Positions 46,131-54,431 of a stretch of DNA of 64,000 bases are shown piece after piece; within the stretch, counting starts at the first letter, position 1, and each line of letters begins with the position of its first letter. The stretch comes from Ulvibacterium marinum (GTDB lineage: Bacteria; Bacteroidota; Bacteroidia; Flavobacteriales; Flavobacteriaceae): NCBI RefSeq assembly GCF_003626755.1, contig NZ_RBCJ01000002.1:248001-312000 (forward strand), written 5' to 3'. Under the pieces are notes generated by a model. The model worked only from the letters and a program-made list of their open reading frames with translations. It was not told where the DNA came from and made no database searches. A program made the position numbers and the translations under genes.

Positions 46131-47762
46131 TTACTCCAAACCTTTGCGTTGATGTGCGATATCCGCAGCGATAATATTTCCTTTGGTTTTTCCAAATTCC
46201 GTTCGAATATAATTTAAAATATCCCTTATTTCGTTATCCTCTAAATTTTTATAGGCAGGCATTTCTCCTTGATAGGAAACACCATTCACTTGTATAGGGT
46301 GATTAAGGCCTCCCAAGGTAACATCTATGAGTCTGGCCACGTTGCCGGATACCCATTCACTATCCACCAAAGGTGGAATCTGCCCAACATTTCCCTTGCC
46401 ATTCGGGGCATGACAGGCAGCACAATGCGTACCATAGAGTTTGGCGCCGTTGTCCAAATCATCATTGGACGTAATAGATCTGTAAATTTCTGGACTTAAA
46501 CTAATTGCGGTAAGTTCTTCTTTTAATTCGATGGGTTTTTCTAAAGCTGCCAATTGCCGTTGTATACCTTCATCGGCTATTTGTATCTTAATGATACGAT
46601 CACCATTGGATTTGGGCAAAGAATCATATAACCAAGGCTGATGCCCCTGGTGCCAATCCATATTGCTTGTGGCCAGATAAATCTCACCCTGCTTACCAAC
46701 CGCTACATCACGCAATCTTCCTAAGAATTTTTGGAAAAAGAGATGCTCTTCATTGATTTTATCACCCTCTGCATTTAATGACAAAACCCGAAAGGAACGA
46801 CCTTTTAGGGTGGTCAATAGCAAACTGTTTTTCCATTCGGGAATTTGATCACTGTCATAATATTCCAGTCCTGCTGTGGCAATGGTCGGTGTCCATGCCA
46901 TTAGAGGCTCTTGGGTAACCGAATCCTTGGCATAGGCCTTTTCGTTTTCCAAGTCGATAAAACCATGGATGTCCGGCCAACCATAATTTGAACCTTTTTG
47001 TATAAGGTTAACTTCATCATCGTTGTTCGGACCATGCTCGGAAGCATATAGCTTGCCATTCCCAATGGTTATACCGTGAATATTTCTATGACCGGTGCTC
47101 CAGGTAGGATTGTTTGGGTATGGATTGTCATCTGGAATACTTCCATCAAGATTGAGGCGCAAAACCTTTCCGTTTAAGGTTTCAATATGCTGAACGGTTC
47201 GGGTATCCCCAACATCTCCGGTGCCGATCCATAGCTTGTCCTGAAAAATTAGCATACGACTTCCATTGTGATACGTGTTTCCAGGGATATCCTTTAAAAT
47301 AAGTTTTGGGTCCACCAGACTGTCCCCTTCCAAAGAATACCGCATAATTTTAGAAGAAATAATATCTAGAAAATTATTGTCCTTTTCTGATACGGTATAA
47401 TGAACATAAAGGAAAGGATCCGTTTCAAAACTCGGGTGTAGGGCCATACTAAACAATCCTGATGATTTTCGGTAGAATACATCATCCAAAACGGCCAAAT
47501 TTTGAATTTCGCCGGTGGCAATATCAACTCTATTTATAGTGCCTTTTTGTTCTGTAAAATATAACCATCCATCCGGACCAGGTACCAAATCCCAGGGCAC
47601 TTCAAGATTTTTGGCCACTTCGGTTACCAGTAATACAGACGAATCCAATTGTACTTGAGCCAAATAATTTTTTCCGTCCCAATTTGGCTTAGGGGGTGTT
47701 GAGCAGGCAACGATCAACAGTATACAATAGGTTACGATACCAAATATTAAGCCTCTCCCCAT
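46131..47762 (-). CDS. PQQ-type aldose sugar dehydrogenase fused to cytochrome c (lipoprotein)
   Basis: Exported lipoprotein of 543 residues (lipobox IVAC). Residues about 45-410 are a six-bladed propeller of the soluble glucose/aldose dehydrogenase (Hhip-like) family: LEVPWDLVPGPDGWLYFTEQ, DDEVNLIQKGSNYGWP and RLRDVAVGKQGEIYLA. A cytochrome c domain follows with CAACH at about 446-450 and a Met ligand candidate in YQGEMPAY. It would oxidise an aldose such as galactose to the lactone and pass electrons to haem. It overlaps the next upstream gene (48700-47747) by 16 bases. PQQ use is inferred from family. Confidence 0.85.
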   Translation of the reverse strand: MGRGLIFGIVTYCILLIVACSTPPKPNWDGKNYLAQVQLDSSVLLVTEVAKNLEVPWDLVPGPDGWLYFTEQKGTINRVDIATGEIQNLAVLDDVFYRKSSGLFSMALHPSFETDPFLYVHYTVSEKDNNFLDIISSKIMRYSLEGDSLVDPKLILKDIPGNTYHNGSRMLIFQDKLWIGTGDVGDTRTVQHIETLNGKVLRLNLDGSIPDDNPYPNNPTWSTGHRNIHGITIGNGKLYASEHGPNNDDEVNLIQKGSNYGWPDIHGFIDLENEKAYAKDSVTQEPLMAWTPTIATAGLEYYDSDQIPEWKNSLLLTTLKGRSFRVLSLNAEGDKINEEHLFFQKFLGRLRDVAVGKQGEIYLATSNMDWHQGHQPWLYDSLPKSNGDRIIKIQIADEGIQRQLAALEKPIELKEELTAISLSPEIYRSITSNDDLDNGAKLYGTHCAACHAPNGKGNVGQIPPLVDSEWVSGNVARLIDVTLGGLNHPIQVNGVSYQGEMPAYKNLEDNEIRDILNYIRTEFGKTKGNIIAADIAHQRKGLE

Positions 47763-48700
47763 AGTTGTTCTGCTTTTTTCAAGTCTTTTTTCAGGGCGGT
47801 GTATACAACTTCTGGAGAGACCGAAATCTCCGATTTTCCATGTGAGGCACCACCCAATGGATATTCTGCATGCAGAATAACCGGAACATTGATCTTATAT
47901 TCTTTTAAAAGGCTGAAATACTTTTTAAAATCTACCATTCCTTCACCTAAAGGAACGTTTACGACCTTCCAACGACCCCCAACATTTTCCCATTTATAAT
48001 CTTTTAAAGCGATGGACTTAATGTGGTCCTTAATAAGTCTTAGACCATTTTCCCAAGAAAGACCACCCTCTACCATCGCATGCCTTATGTCATATTGTGC
48101 TCCAAAATACTCTTTGTCAGCTCCTTCCAACAGGGTTTTGATTTCCCAAATGGAAGCCCCTACCCAGGTGCCCGAGTGATTCTGATAACAGCCTTTTAAA
48201 CCTAAGGATCGATTCAACTCACTGAGGGATTTGATGGTCTGTGTATGTTCCTTAAGTGTATCGGGCATGGGTTGGCTTTCATCATATCGGAACCAATTAC
48301 AACGATAATGGGTGATACCCTGTTGTGAGGCGACCTTTAAGACTTCGGCATCCAAGGGGTCATTTGCATCGTCGATCGCCGTTGTCATCAAATGACAATT
48401 TGAACCTCCTTTTTTTATTTCTTCTATCGCCTTGGGTAAATCCTCAGCCACATTTTCCGGAAGAACATGACCTCCAGGTCTAACGGTAAGATCTAGTCCT
48501 GCAAAACCCATTTCCGCAGCTTTTTCGCCAGCCGTACGATAGTTTAAAAACTGAAGGTGTTTTGAAAATAGATATACGGGAAACGTATCGTCTAATTTAT
48601 CCGGTATTTGCGATAAAGTTTGTAGGGGGTGTAAGAAAGGTAGGGCTCCCAAGGCCTGTGTAGTCGTTTTAATGAATTTTCTTCTTGTTGTATTCTCCAA
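47747..48700 (-). CDS. Exported sugar-phosphate-isomerase/epimerase-like TIM-barrel protein
   Basis: Xylose-isomerase-like TIM barrel of 317 residues with a twin-arginine style signal (TTRRKFIKTTTQALG). GFAGLDLTVRPGGHV, YRCNWFRYDE, GAQYDIRHAMVEGG, IALKDYKWE and ILHAEYPLGG show the usual barrel-strand metal ligands (Glu/Asp/His). Such exported members are common in Bacteroidota glycan loci, and their reactions are mostly unknown; epimerisation or dehydration of oxidised sugars is possible. Overlaps the PQQ enzyme gene by 16 bases, which suggests coupled translation. Confidence 0.8.
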   Translation of the reverse strand: MENTTRRKFIKTTTQALGALPFLHPLQTLSQIPDKLDDTFPVYLFSKHLQFLNYRTAGEKAAEMGFAGLDLTVRPGGHVLPENVAEDLPKAIEEIKKGGSNCHLMTTAIDDANDPLDAEVLKVASQQGITHYRCNWFRYDESQPMPDTLKEHTQTIKSLSELNRSLGLKGCYQNHSGTWVGASIWEIKTLLEGADKEYFGAQYDIRHAMVEGGLSWENGLRLIKDHIKSIALKDYKWENVGGRWKVVNVPLGEGMVDFKKYFSLLKEYKINVPVILHAEYPLGGASHGKSEISVSPEVVYTALKKDLKKAEQLWGEA

Positions 48701-48703
48701 TGT

Positions 48704-49177
48704 TCACTTTTTATAGTATTCGCTTTGTTTCAATTGTTGCTCCTCTGCTTGCTTTAAAGGTAATGCTTTTATCAATCTATTCATTTTGGGTCTTAGCGCA
48801 ATCATATAGGCTAATAATGAAAGACCTATTACAAGGTACAATGCATTTCCATAGGTATAGTAAATGACCAAAGCAAAAAGGGCAGATCCTTCTAAGAGGG
48901 CATATTGTATAAGGGAAGCGGTTTGATATCGGGTTAATTTGGTGGTCAGAGTATCTTTTGGATGAATATTTTGTAGTTGTTTTTGGAACAAAAACTTGCT
49001 CAAAAAATAACCTAGAATAGCGATCGTGGGGACAATGTAAACGTATGGGTCTTTGGAATCCGTCCCTACAGTAAAGGAAGGGTTTTGAAAGTAGACGAAC
49101 AGGGTGAAGGCTATGAGCCCCATGGTTAGAGAACTATGAATAAGCGTAAGGGTCCGCATAAAGGATTTAATCTGCAT
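48704..49177 (-). CDS. Hypothetical four-helix membrane protein, 157 aa
   Basis: Function not recognised. Four hydrophobic segments (about 13-30, 45-63, 88-108, 112-130) separated by short charged loops, with a basic/glutamine-rich C-terminus (QAEEQQLKQSEYYKK). It is the first gene of the leftward operon: 173 bases separate it from the divergent gene at 49351, and the TIM-barrel gene starts 3 bases after its stop. It may be an unrelated housekeeping membrane protein carried at the operon start. Confidence 0.65.
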   Translation of the reverse strand: MQIKSFMRTLTLIHSSLTMGLIAFTLFVYFQNPSFTVGTDSKDPYVYIVPTIAILGYFLSKFLFQKQLQNIHPKDTLTTKLTRYQTASLIQYALLEGSALFALVIYYTYGNALYLVIGLSLLAYMIALRPKMNRLIKALPLKQAEEQQLKQSEYYKK

Positions 49178-49350
49178 AAAACGTCTAATAATCGGCCTTC
49201 TCGCCGTTTCATATCTTGATAAGTACTAAAATAGTTGTTTTAATCGAAAAGCAATTTCTTTAAGTGCCATTTATAAATTTTACATGAGATAGAATTATTT
49301 GGGTGGTTTATTTATATTTTTAAGGCACAAGCAATTGAAACTCAAAAGAC

Positions 49351-50487
49351 ATGAATAGAAGAACTTTCAACACCAAATTATCCCAGGGCATAGCCGGAAC
49401 GGCCCTACTTAGTGGAATTCCCTTAGCCTGTGCCATGGGTGGAGCACAGAATAAAAAGAAATTGGGTATCGCTCTTGTAGGGTTGGGTAGCTATAGTACC
49501 TACCAATTGGCCCCTGGGCTTCAGGATGCCGAACATTGTTATTTGGCGGGTATTGTTACAGGCACCCCCGAAAAGGAAAAAGTTTGGATGGAAAAATATG
49601 GCATACCCAAGGAAAATGTCTACAACTACGAAAACTTTGATTCAATTGCCAAAAATGATTCCATAGATATTGTATACGTGGTTCTACCGAATAGTATGCA
49701 TGCTGACTTCAGTATTCGAGCGGCCAGGGCAGGTAAACATGTTATTTGTGAAAAACCCATGGCCATGAATGTGGAGGAATGCGATGCCATTATTGATGCC
49801 TGCAAGAAGTCCGGAGTAAAACTAAGTGTGGGGTATCGCATGCAATCGGATCCCTATACCAATGAGATCAAACGACTGGTTAGCGAAAAACCATTTGGGA
49901 AAGTGATGTACGTGTCCTCCGATGCCGGCTACATTTCCAGAGGCAATCCGGAGCAATGGCGTTTGGATCGATCGCTATCCGGAGGAGGCGCCTTAATGAA
50001 TATGGGGGTATATTCCGTGCAGAGCAATATATATGGTGTTGGACTCAATCCCATTTCGATTTCTGCCCAGGAATTCAGCACTCGTCCCGAATACTTCAAG
50101 GATACCGATGAATCGATTACTGCCCAAATGGAATTTCCGGATGGGACCGTCGGCCACATGTTCACATCTCATAATGCCAGTGCCAACCGTCTTTTTGTTT
50201 CCTTTGAAAAAGGATGGGTGGAACTTAATCCATGTCATAGTTATGGACCAATATCCGGTAGGACATCGGAAGGAAATGAAATTAAGTATCCGCACCAAAG
50301 TCAACAAAAAGTACAAATGGATGATTTTGCCAAACATATTCTAATGGGTACCCCAAATGTGGCCCCAGGGGAAATGGGCAAACGGGATATGATCATTGTA
50401 GAGGCTATTTACAAATCCATTGCCGAAGGAGGAAAGCGTATGCCCCTGGATTTAGGTGATATGGGAATAGTGAAAAAGAATATTTAA
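49351..50487 (+). CDS. Exported Gfo/Idh/MocA-family oxidoreductase (Tat-like signal)
   Basis: Glucose-fructose-oxidoreductase-like protein of 378 residues. The N-terminus MNRRTFNTKLSQG with a following weakly hydrophobic stretch (GIAGTALLSGIPLACA) looks like a twin-arginine signal, which would export it folded with its cofactor. Rossmann motif IALVGLGSYS, ICEKPMAM with the conserved Lys, GYRMQSDPYT and GGALMNMGVYSVQ are typical. Tightly bound NADP(H) is known in the related periplasmic enzyme. Transcribed away from the minus-strand operon and separated from the next gene by 354 bases. Substrate unknown. Confidence 0.85.
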   Translation: MNRRTFNTKLSQGIAGTALLSGIPLACAMGGAQNKKKLGIALVGLGSYSTYQLAPGLQDAEHCYLAGIVTGTPEKEKVWMEKYGIPKENVYNYENFDSIAKNDSIDIVYVVLPNSMHADFSIRAARAGKHVICEKPMAMNVEECDAIIDACKKSGVKLSVGYRMQSDPYTNEIKRLVSEKPFGKVMYVSSDAGYISRGNPEQWRLDRSLSGGGALMNMGVYSVQSNIYGVGLNPISISAQEFSTRPEYFKDTDESITAQMEFPDGTVGHMFTSHNASANRLFVSFEKGWVELNPCHSYGPISGRTSEGNEIKYPHQSQQKVQMDDFAKHILMGTPNVAPGEMGKRDMIIVEAIYKSIAEGGKRMPLDLGDMGIVKKNI

Positions 50488-50841
50488 CCAAGCAAAGAAC
50501 CAAATACTTAAAATACCTGAGTTGCTTTTCCATTCTTATGAAATGGAATACTCCGTCGTTGCAATGAATGCAGAACGGTACACCTCTCCTTGTGTCTCAA
50601 CTCCCCGAGATTTCCTACACATATAACGTCTCTTCCAGGTTTCCTAATCAGTGGGAAACGCTCAATCATTCTCGATAGAGAAATCCTTAATTAGACTTAT
50701 CCTAAATAGTAACACTAAGTTAACCACTTTAACACAAGGTTAAAGTTATGCTAAAACAATCACCAATCTCAGTTAACATGTTTTGCAAACTCGACCGATA
50801 CCTTTGATACAGAATAATAACACTAAAAACTTTAAAACAAC
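50488..50841 (+). other. 354-base intergenic region with promoter-like elements
   Basis: No gene seen. Contents: an inverted repeat TTCCATT/AATGGAA (50528-50534, 50542-50548, 7-base loop, no T tract); GTTAA-containing inverted pieces TTAACC (50721-50726) and GGTTAA (50739-50744); and a minus-7 type element described separately. A leader transcript is possible, but no known riboswitch was recognised. Confidence 0.4.
50799..50806 (+). promoter_or_regulatory. Bacteroidota minus-7 promoter element (TACCTTTG)
   Basis: Exact match to TAnnTTTG, the minus-7 consensus of the Bacteroidota main sigma factor, 35 bases before the ATG at 50842. A TTG at 50783-50785 is closer than the usual minus-33 spacing, so only the minus-7 part is convincing. 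Confidence 0.45.
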
Positions 50842-52389
50842 ATGAGAACACTTAAAAATGTATTGCTATGTACCGGAATCATTGCCTTTTCGTCCTGTGA
50901 CAGATTGGATGATTTCATTGGAGATGGCGGTGGTAGTGATGACGAGCCTATGGGAACAATATTTGAAAACAAATCAAGTTTGGAACCCCTTGTCGCCTTA
51001 AAACCCCAATTCAATTTTGTAGATGCATATTCGTTAATTAGCTCAACAGATGTTTTGGAAGATGGCTTTCGATTTGTGGGTGCTGCGGATGGAGCCGGTT
51101 TTGTGGCAGATCCAAATAGCGATGGTTACCTGTATTTGGTAAATGCGGAGGACGATTATGCAGTTGCTAGAATAGAATTGGACAAATACTTGACACCAAC
51201 GGGTGGACAGTGGATGTTGAATTCCGGTGTTGCAGATTTTGCACGCCAGTGTTCGGGAACTATGTGGGAGGCCAATATTCATGGTGGAAGCAGGGATTTA
51301 TACCTTTCTGCCTCCGAAAGCTTTAACTATGATGTAAAGGGGATAGATCCCTATCAAGCCGTTCCTACACCAACAGCGGATTTTGGATTGGATGCTTTGG
51401 GTGAGTTCGCTTGGGAAAACGCCGTACCATTGCCTCAGGGAGCTTACATAGGCAAGACCGTTATTATTGGCGGAGATGATGACTCCAGCGGTTCGGAGGG
51501 ACAGGTTACCTTGTATTACTCGGAAAATGGTGACGCAGATTTAACCGGGGGAAAAGTGTATGTACTTCGTTTAAAGCAAGTGGATTCCGGAGAGGTAGAT
51601 GCTGATGGTAATCCTGTCGCCATGGATGTAGAACCTGGTGTACTTTATAATGAAAGCAACTTGGTATTTGGTGAAACCTATGACGTTGAGTTTGTAGAAA
51701 TTGAAGATGGAGAAGCCTTAACAAAGGATGAAATGGAAGATGCTTGTGTGGCCGTACAAGCTACCGCTTTTATGCGTGTTGAGGATGTGGATTACCAAAA
51801 AGGAGATTCCGCTGCTAATAGGAACATATTCTTTGCCGTTACCGGAAGAGGCCCGGGAAGAGGTACCTATAACGATTGGGGTACGGTTTACAAGTTAGAA
51901 TTGGATGTGGATTCACCGATGAGTGGTAAACTAACCCAGATAATTTCCGGTAATACGGATACCAATAATATGGATGGTAACTTGGCCACTTTACAGAGTC
52001 CGGACAACATTACCGTAACCGAAAACTTTGTATATGTTCAAGAAGATCCAAACTCGTTCTCTAGAGGTCACTCGGCGTATATTTATCAGTCCGATTTAAG
52101 CGGAAACAATATCAAGGAAGTGTTGGAATTTGTAGTACGTCAGGATTTGGATCCAACTGGAAGTACTGGCTTTAGTGGCGAATATGGTGCTTTGGAAGAT
52201 ATCTCCGATAAAGTTGGGGAACCCAACACGTTTTTATTGAATCTACAGCCTCATTACTGGCAAAGTGATGATTTCAAAAATGTAGATGGGCACAATTTTG
52301 AAACACGTCCCGAATTTGAACCAGGTGGTTTCGCAAGGGAGGATAATCAAGGAGGGCAAATCGTTATTCTACGAGGGTTACCCAGATAA
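50842..52389 (+). CDS. PhoX/DUF839-like lipoprotein
   Basis: Exported lipoprotein of 515 residues (lipobox FSSC), followed by an acidic/Gly spacer. The body looks like a beta-propeller with segments recalling the PhoX/DUF839 group: SGTMWEANIHGGSRDLYLSA, MRVEDVDYQKGD with NIFFAVTGRG after it, and LQSPDNITVTENFVYVQED. In PhoX enzymes these parts carry calcium and iron ligands of a phosphatase; here the match is partial, so phosphatase activity is only a suggestion. It ends 21 bases before a strong terminator and so is probably a single-gene unit. Confidence 0.55.
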   Translation: MRTLKNVLLCTGIIAFSSCDRLDDFIGDGGGSDDEPMGTIFENKSSLEPLVALKPQFNFVDAYSLISSTDVLEDGFRFVGAADGAGFVADPNSDGYLYLVNAEDDYAVARIELDKYLTPTGGQWMLNSGVADFARQCSGTMWEANIHGGSRDLYLSASESFNYDVKGIDPYQAVPTPTADFGLDALGEFAWENAVPLPQGAYIGKTVIIGGDDDSSGSEGQVTLYYSENGDADLTGGKVYVLRLKQVDSGEVDADGNPVAMDVEPGVLYNESNLVFGETYDVEFVEIEDGEALTKDEMEDACVAVQATAFMRVEDVDYQKGDSAANRNIFFAVTGRGPGRGTYNDWGTVYKLELDVDSPMSGKLTQIISGNTDTNNMDGNLATLQSPDNITVTENFVYVQEDPNSFSRGHSAYIYQSDLSGNNIKEVLEFVVRQDLDPTGSTGFSGEYGALEDISDKVGEPNTFLLNLQPHYWQSDDFKNVDGHNFETRPEFEPGGFAREDNQGGQIVILRGLPR

Positions 52390-52410
52390 GTACAAACGAA
52401 GAGAAATAAA

Positions 52411-52438
52411 GACCTCCATTGCACAATGGAGGTCTTTT
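52411..52438 (+). terminator. Rho-independent terminator between PhoX-like and peroxidase genes
   Basis: Perfect 10-bp stem (52411-52420 with 52425-52434) around a GCAC loop, followed by TTTT. It ends the PhoX-like unit. The next gene's start codon is only 23 bases beyond the T run. Confidence 0.88.
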
Positions 52439-52460
52439 CGTTATTCAAAAAATTGCTGAA

Positions 52461-54314
52461 ATGGATAGATTATTGCTTTCAATTTTTATACTGGCAGTTT
52501 TTTTTGGGTGCAAACAAAATCCAAAATCAACTGTAGCTTACTTAGCTGAAGACGGAATTGACTGGAAACCCGTACAAGATTATTATTTGGGTCACATTGT
52601 AACAGCATATTCCCTGCTGGACACTTTAGACAGTCTTCCCATGACCGGGGATAGAACACAGGAAGTCTTCACGGAAATCAGAAGAGAATTCAAACAGGCC
52701 GAACCCTATGCCTCCTACTTGAATCCCGAAGTTGGCCATAGGGCCAATGGACCGGCTTTGCCCATTGTGACCGATGACACACAACGCGTGCTACTGCCAA
52801 TAGGGTTACAGAAATTGGAGGAGAGTATTTATGATGGTGAGGAGACCGAAGAGCGTTATAAGGAGGAAATTTCAATTATGAAGGGACTTCTTAAAAATCT
52901 TATGAATGGCGTAAAGAATCGGGAAGTAACCGCACAACGTTTTTTTATTGCCACCCACCAACAATTGATGCGGATCATTAGTTTAAGTATTTCGGGATTT
53001 GATACTCCCGTAAGTTTATTGGGGCTTCAGGAAACCGTAGTTTCCTTGGAAAGTCTAAAAGAGACTTATGAGTTAAGTATTCAACAACTCATTTTGAAAA
53101 ACGACCCAAAATTGAATGCCAACTTCTTGCAAAACGTAAAAAAAGCACAAAACTTCATAAGCGGGAACCTGGATTTCAATTCCTTTGATCGTTTCACTTT
53201 CATACGGGATTACATGAATCCTATTACTCGAAACTGGGTACGGATTAGGAAAACAGCAGATATTTGGGAACCTGTGAACAACAAACCCTTTAATTTTGAC
53301 GCCCCCACTTTTTTTGAGGACAATTCTTTTAATATCGAGTTTTTTACCCCTCCGATCAATAGAAACCCAACCGATAAAAGAATTGCGCTAGGTAAAAAGT
53401 TGTTTTTTGACCCCAACCTCTCAGAAAATGGTAAAATGGCCTGTGTTAGCTGTCATAACCCCGGTAAAGCCTGGGCAGATGGTTTGGTGGTAAATTATGA
53501 TAAAGATGGAAATCCATTAGAACGAAATACGCCGACATTAATTAATTCCGCCTTTCAAAAGAGCTTCTTTTGGGACGGCCGTTCCCCGAACCTTTTGGAC
53601 CAGATTACTTCGGTATTCACAAACGACAAAGAGTTTGATAGCTCCGTACATCAATTTTCGACTGAAATTTTGATGGACACCACCTATATTTCCCTTTTTA
53701 AGCAAGCGTATGGCGGTATTTCCGGCAGGAATACTGAAATTATCCGTGCTATTTCGTCCTATATTTCAACATTAAATGGCTTCAATTCCAAGTTTGATAG
53801 AAACATTAGGGGAGAGGAAGATACATTAACGGAAGAAGAAAAACTGGGCTTCAACTTGTACATGGGCAAGGCACTTTGTGCTACATGCCATTTTATCCCT
53901 TTGACCAATGGTACCGTACCGCCATTTTTCAGCGATCATGAAAAAGAAGTAATCGGAGTGCCGGAAACAACGGCGAACCAACAATTGGATGATGATCTGG
54001 GGTTTTATTGGCGACACGAACAAAAGCTGGAGGTGCATCGGGGAATGTTCAAAACACCCACAGTTCGTAATGCCGAACTTACCGCTCCCTATATGCACAA
54101 TGGGGTATACCGGACTTTGGAAGAGGTCATGGATTTCTACAACAAAGGTGGGGGAGGAGGAATGGGCTTCGATTTGGAATATCAGACGCTACCGTTTGAA
54201 GAGTTGAATCTGACCCCAAAGGAGCAAAATGCAATCATTGCTTTTATGAAGACATTGACTGACACCAGTGTGCCCCAAGCCGAAGTCTATACCGAACCTG
54301 ACAATACCTTGTAA
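52461..54314 (+). CDS. MauG/cytochrome-c-peroxidase-like di-haem lipoprotein
   Basis: Exported lipoprotein of about 617 residues (lipobox FFGC from the ATG at 52461; an in-frame upstream start would lie inside the terminator). The N-terminal ~270 residues are helical and resemble no named domain with certainty. The C-terminal half is a bacterial di-haem peroxidase: GKKLFFDPNLSENGKMACVSCH (first haem, about 327-331), FWDGRSPNL, GKALCATCH (second haem, about 473-477) and FKTPTVRNAELTAPYMHNG. It reduces peroxide or oxidises a partner protein in the periplasm. Part of a run of lipoprotein genes. Confidence 0.85.
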   Translation: MDRLLLSIFILAVFFGCKQNPKSTVAYLAEDGIDWKPVQDYYLGHIVTAYSLLDTLDSLPMTGDRTQEVFTEIRREFKQAEPYASYLNPEVGHRANGPALPIVTDDTQRVLLPIGLQKLEESIYDGEETEERYKEEISIMKGLLKNLMNGVKNREVTAQRFFIATHQQLMRIISLSISGFDTPVSLLGLQETVVSLESLKETYELSIQQLILKNDPKLNANFLQNVKKAQNFISGNLDFNSFDRFTFIRDYMNPITRNWVRIRKTADIWEPVNNKPFNFDAPTFFEDNSFNIEFFTPPINRNPTDKRIALGKKLFFDPNLSENGKMACVSCHNPGKAWADGLVVNYDKDGNPLERNTPTLINSAFQKSFFWDGRSPNLLDQITSVFTNDKEFDSSVHQFSTEILMDTTYISLFKQAYGGISGRNTEIIRAISSYISTLNGFNSKFDRNIRGEEDTLTEEEKLGFNLYMGKALCATCHFIPLTNGTVPPFFSDHEKEVIGVPETTANQQLDDDLGFYWRHEQKLEVHRGMFKTPTVRNAELTAPYMHNGVYRTLEEVMDFYNKGGGGGMGFDLEYQTLPFEELNLTPKEQNAIIAFMKTLTDTSVPQAEVYTEPDNTL

Positions 54315-54431
54315 TCTATTTTGAAAAACAGCACCAAAAATTAAAGAATACCTAACATATAGTTAAAGCTTGATTGACATTAAAGGGTCGGTAAACCCTT
54401 AATTTCAAGGAAAATTTAAGAACACTGAAAA

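Noticed and set aside
52419-52460. Upstream in-frame extension of the di-haem peroxidase
   Set aside because: It would be encoded by the terminator hairpin; the ATG at 52461 begins a clean lipoprotein signal.
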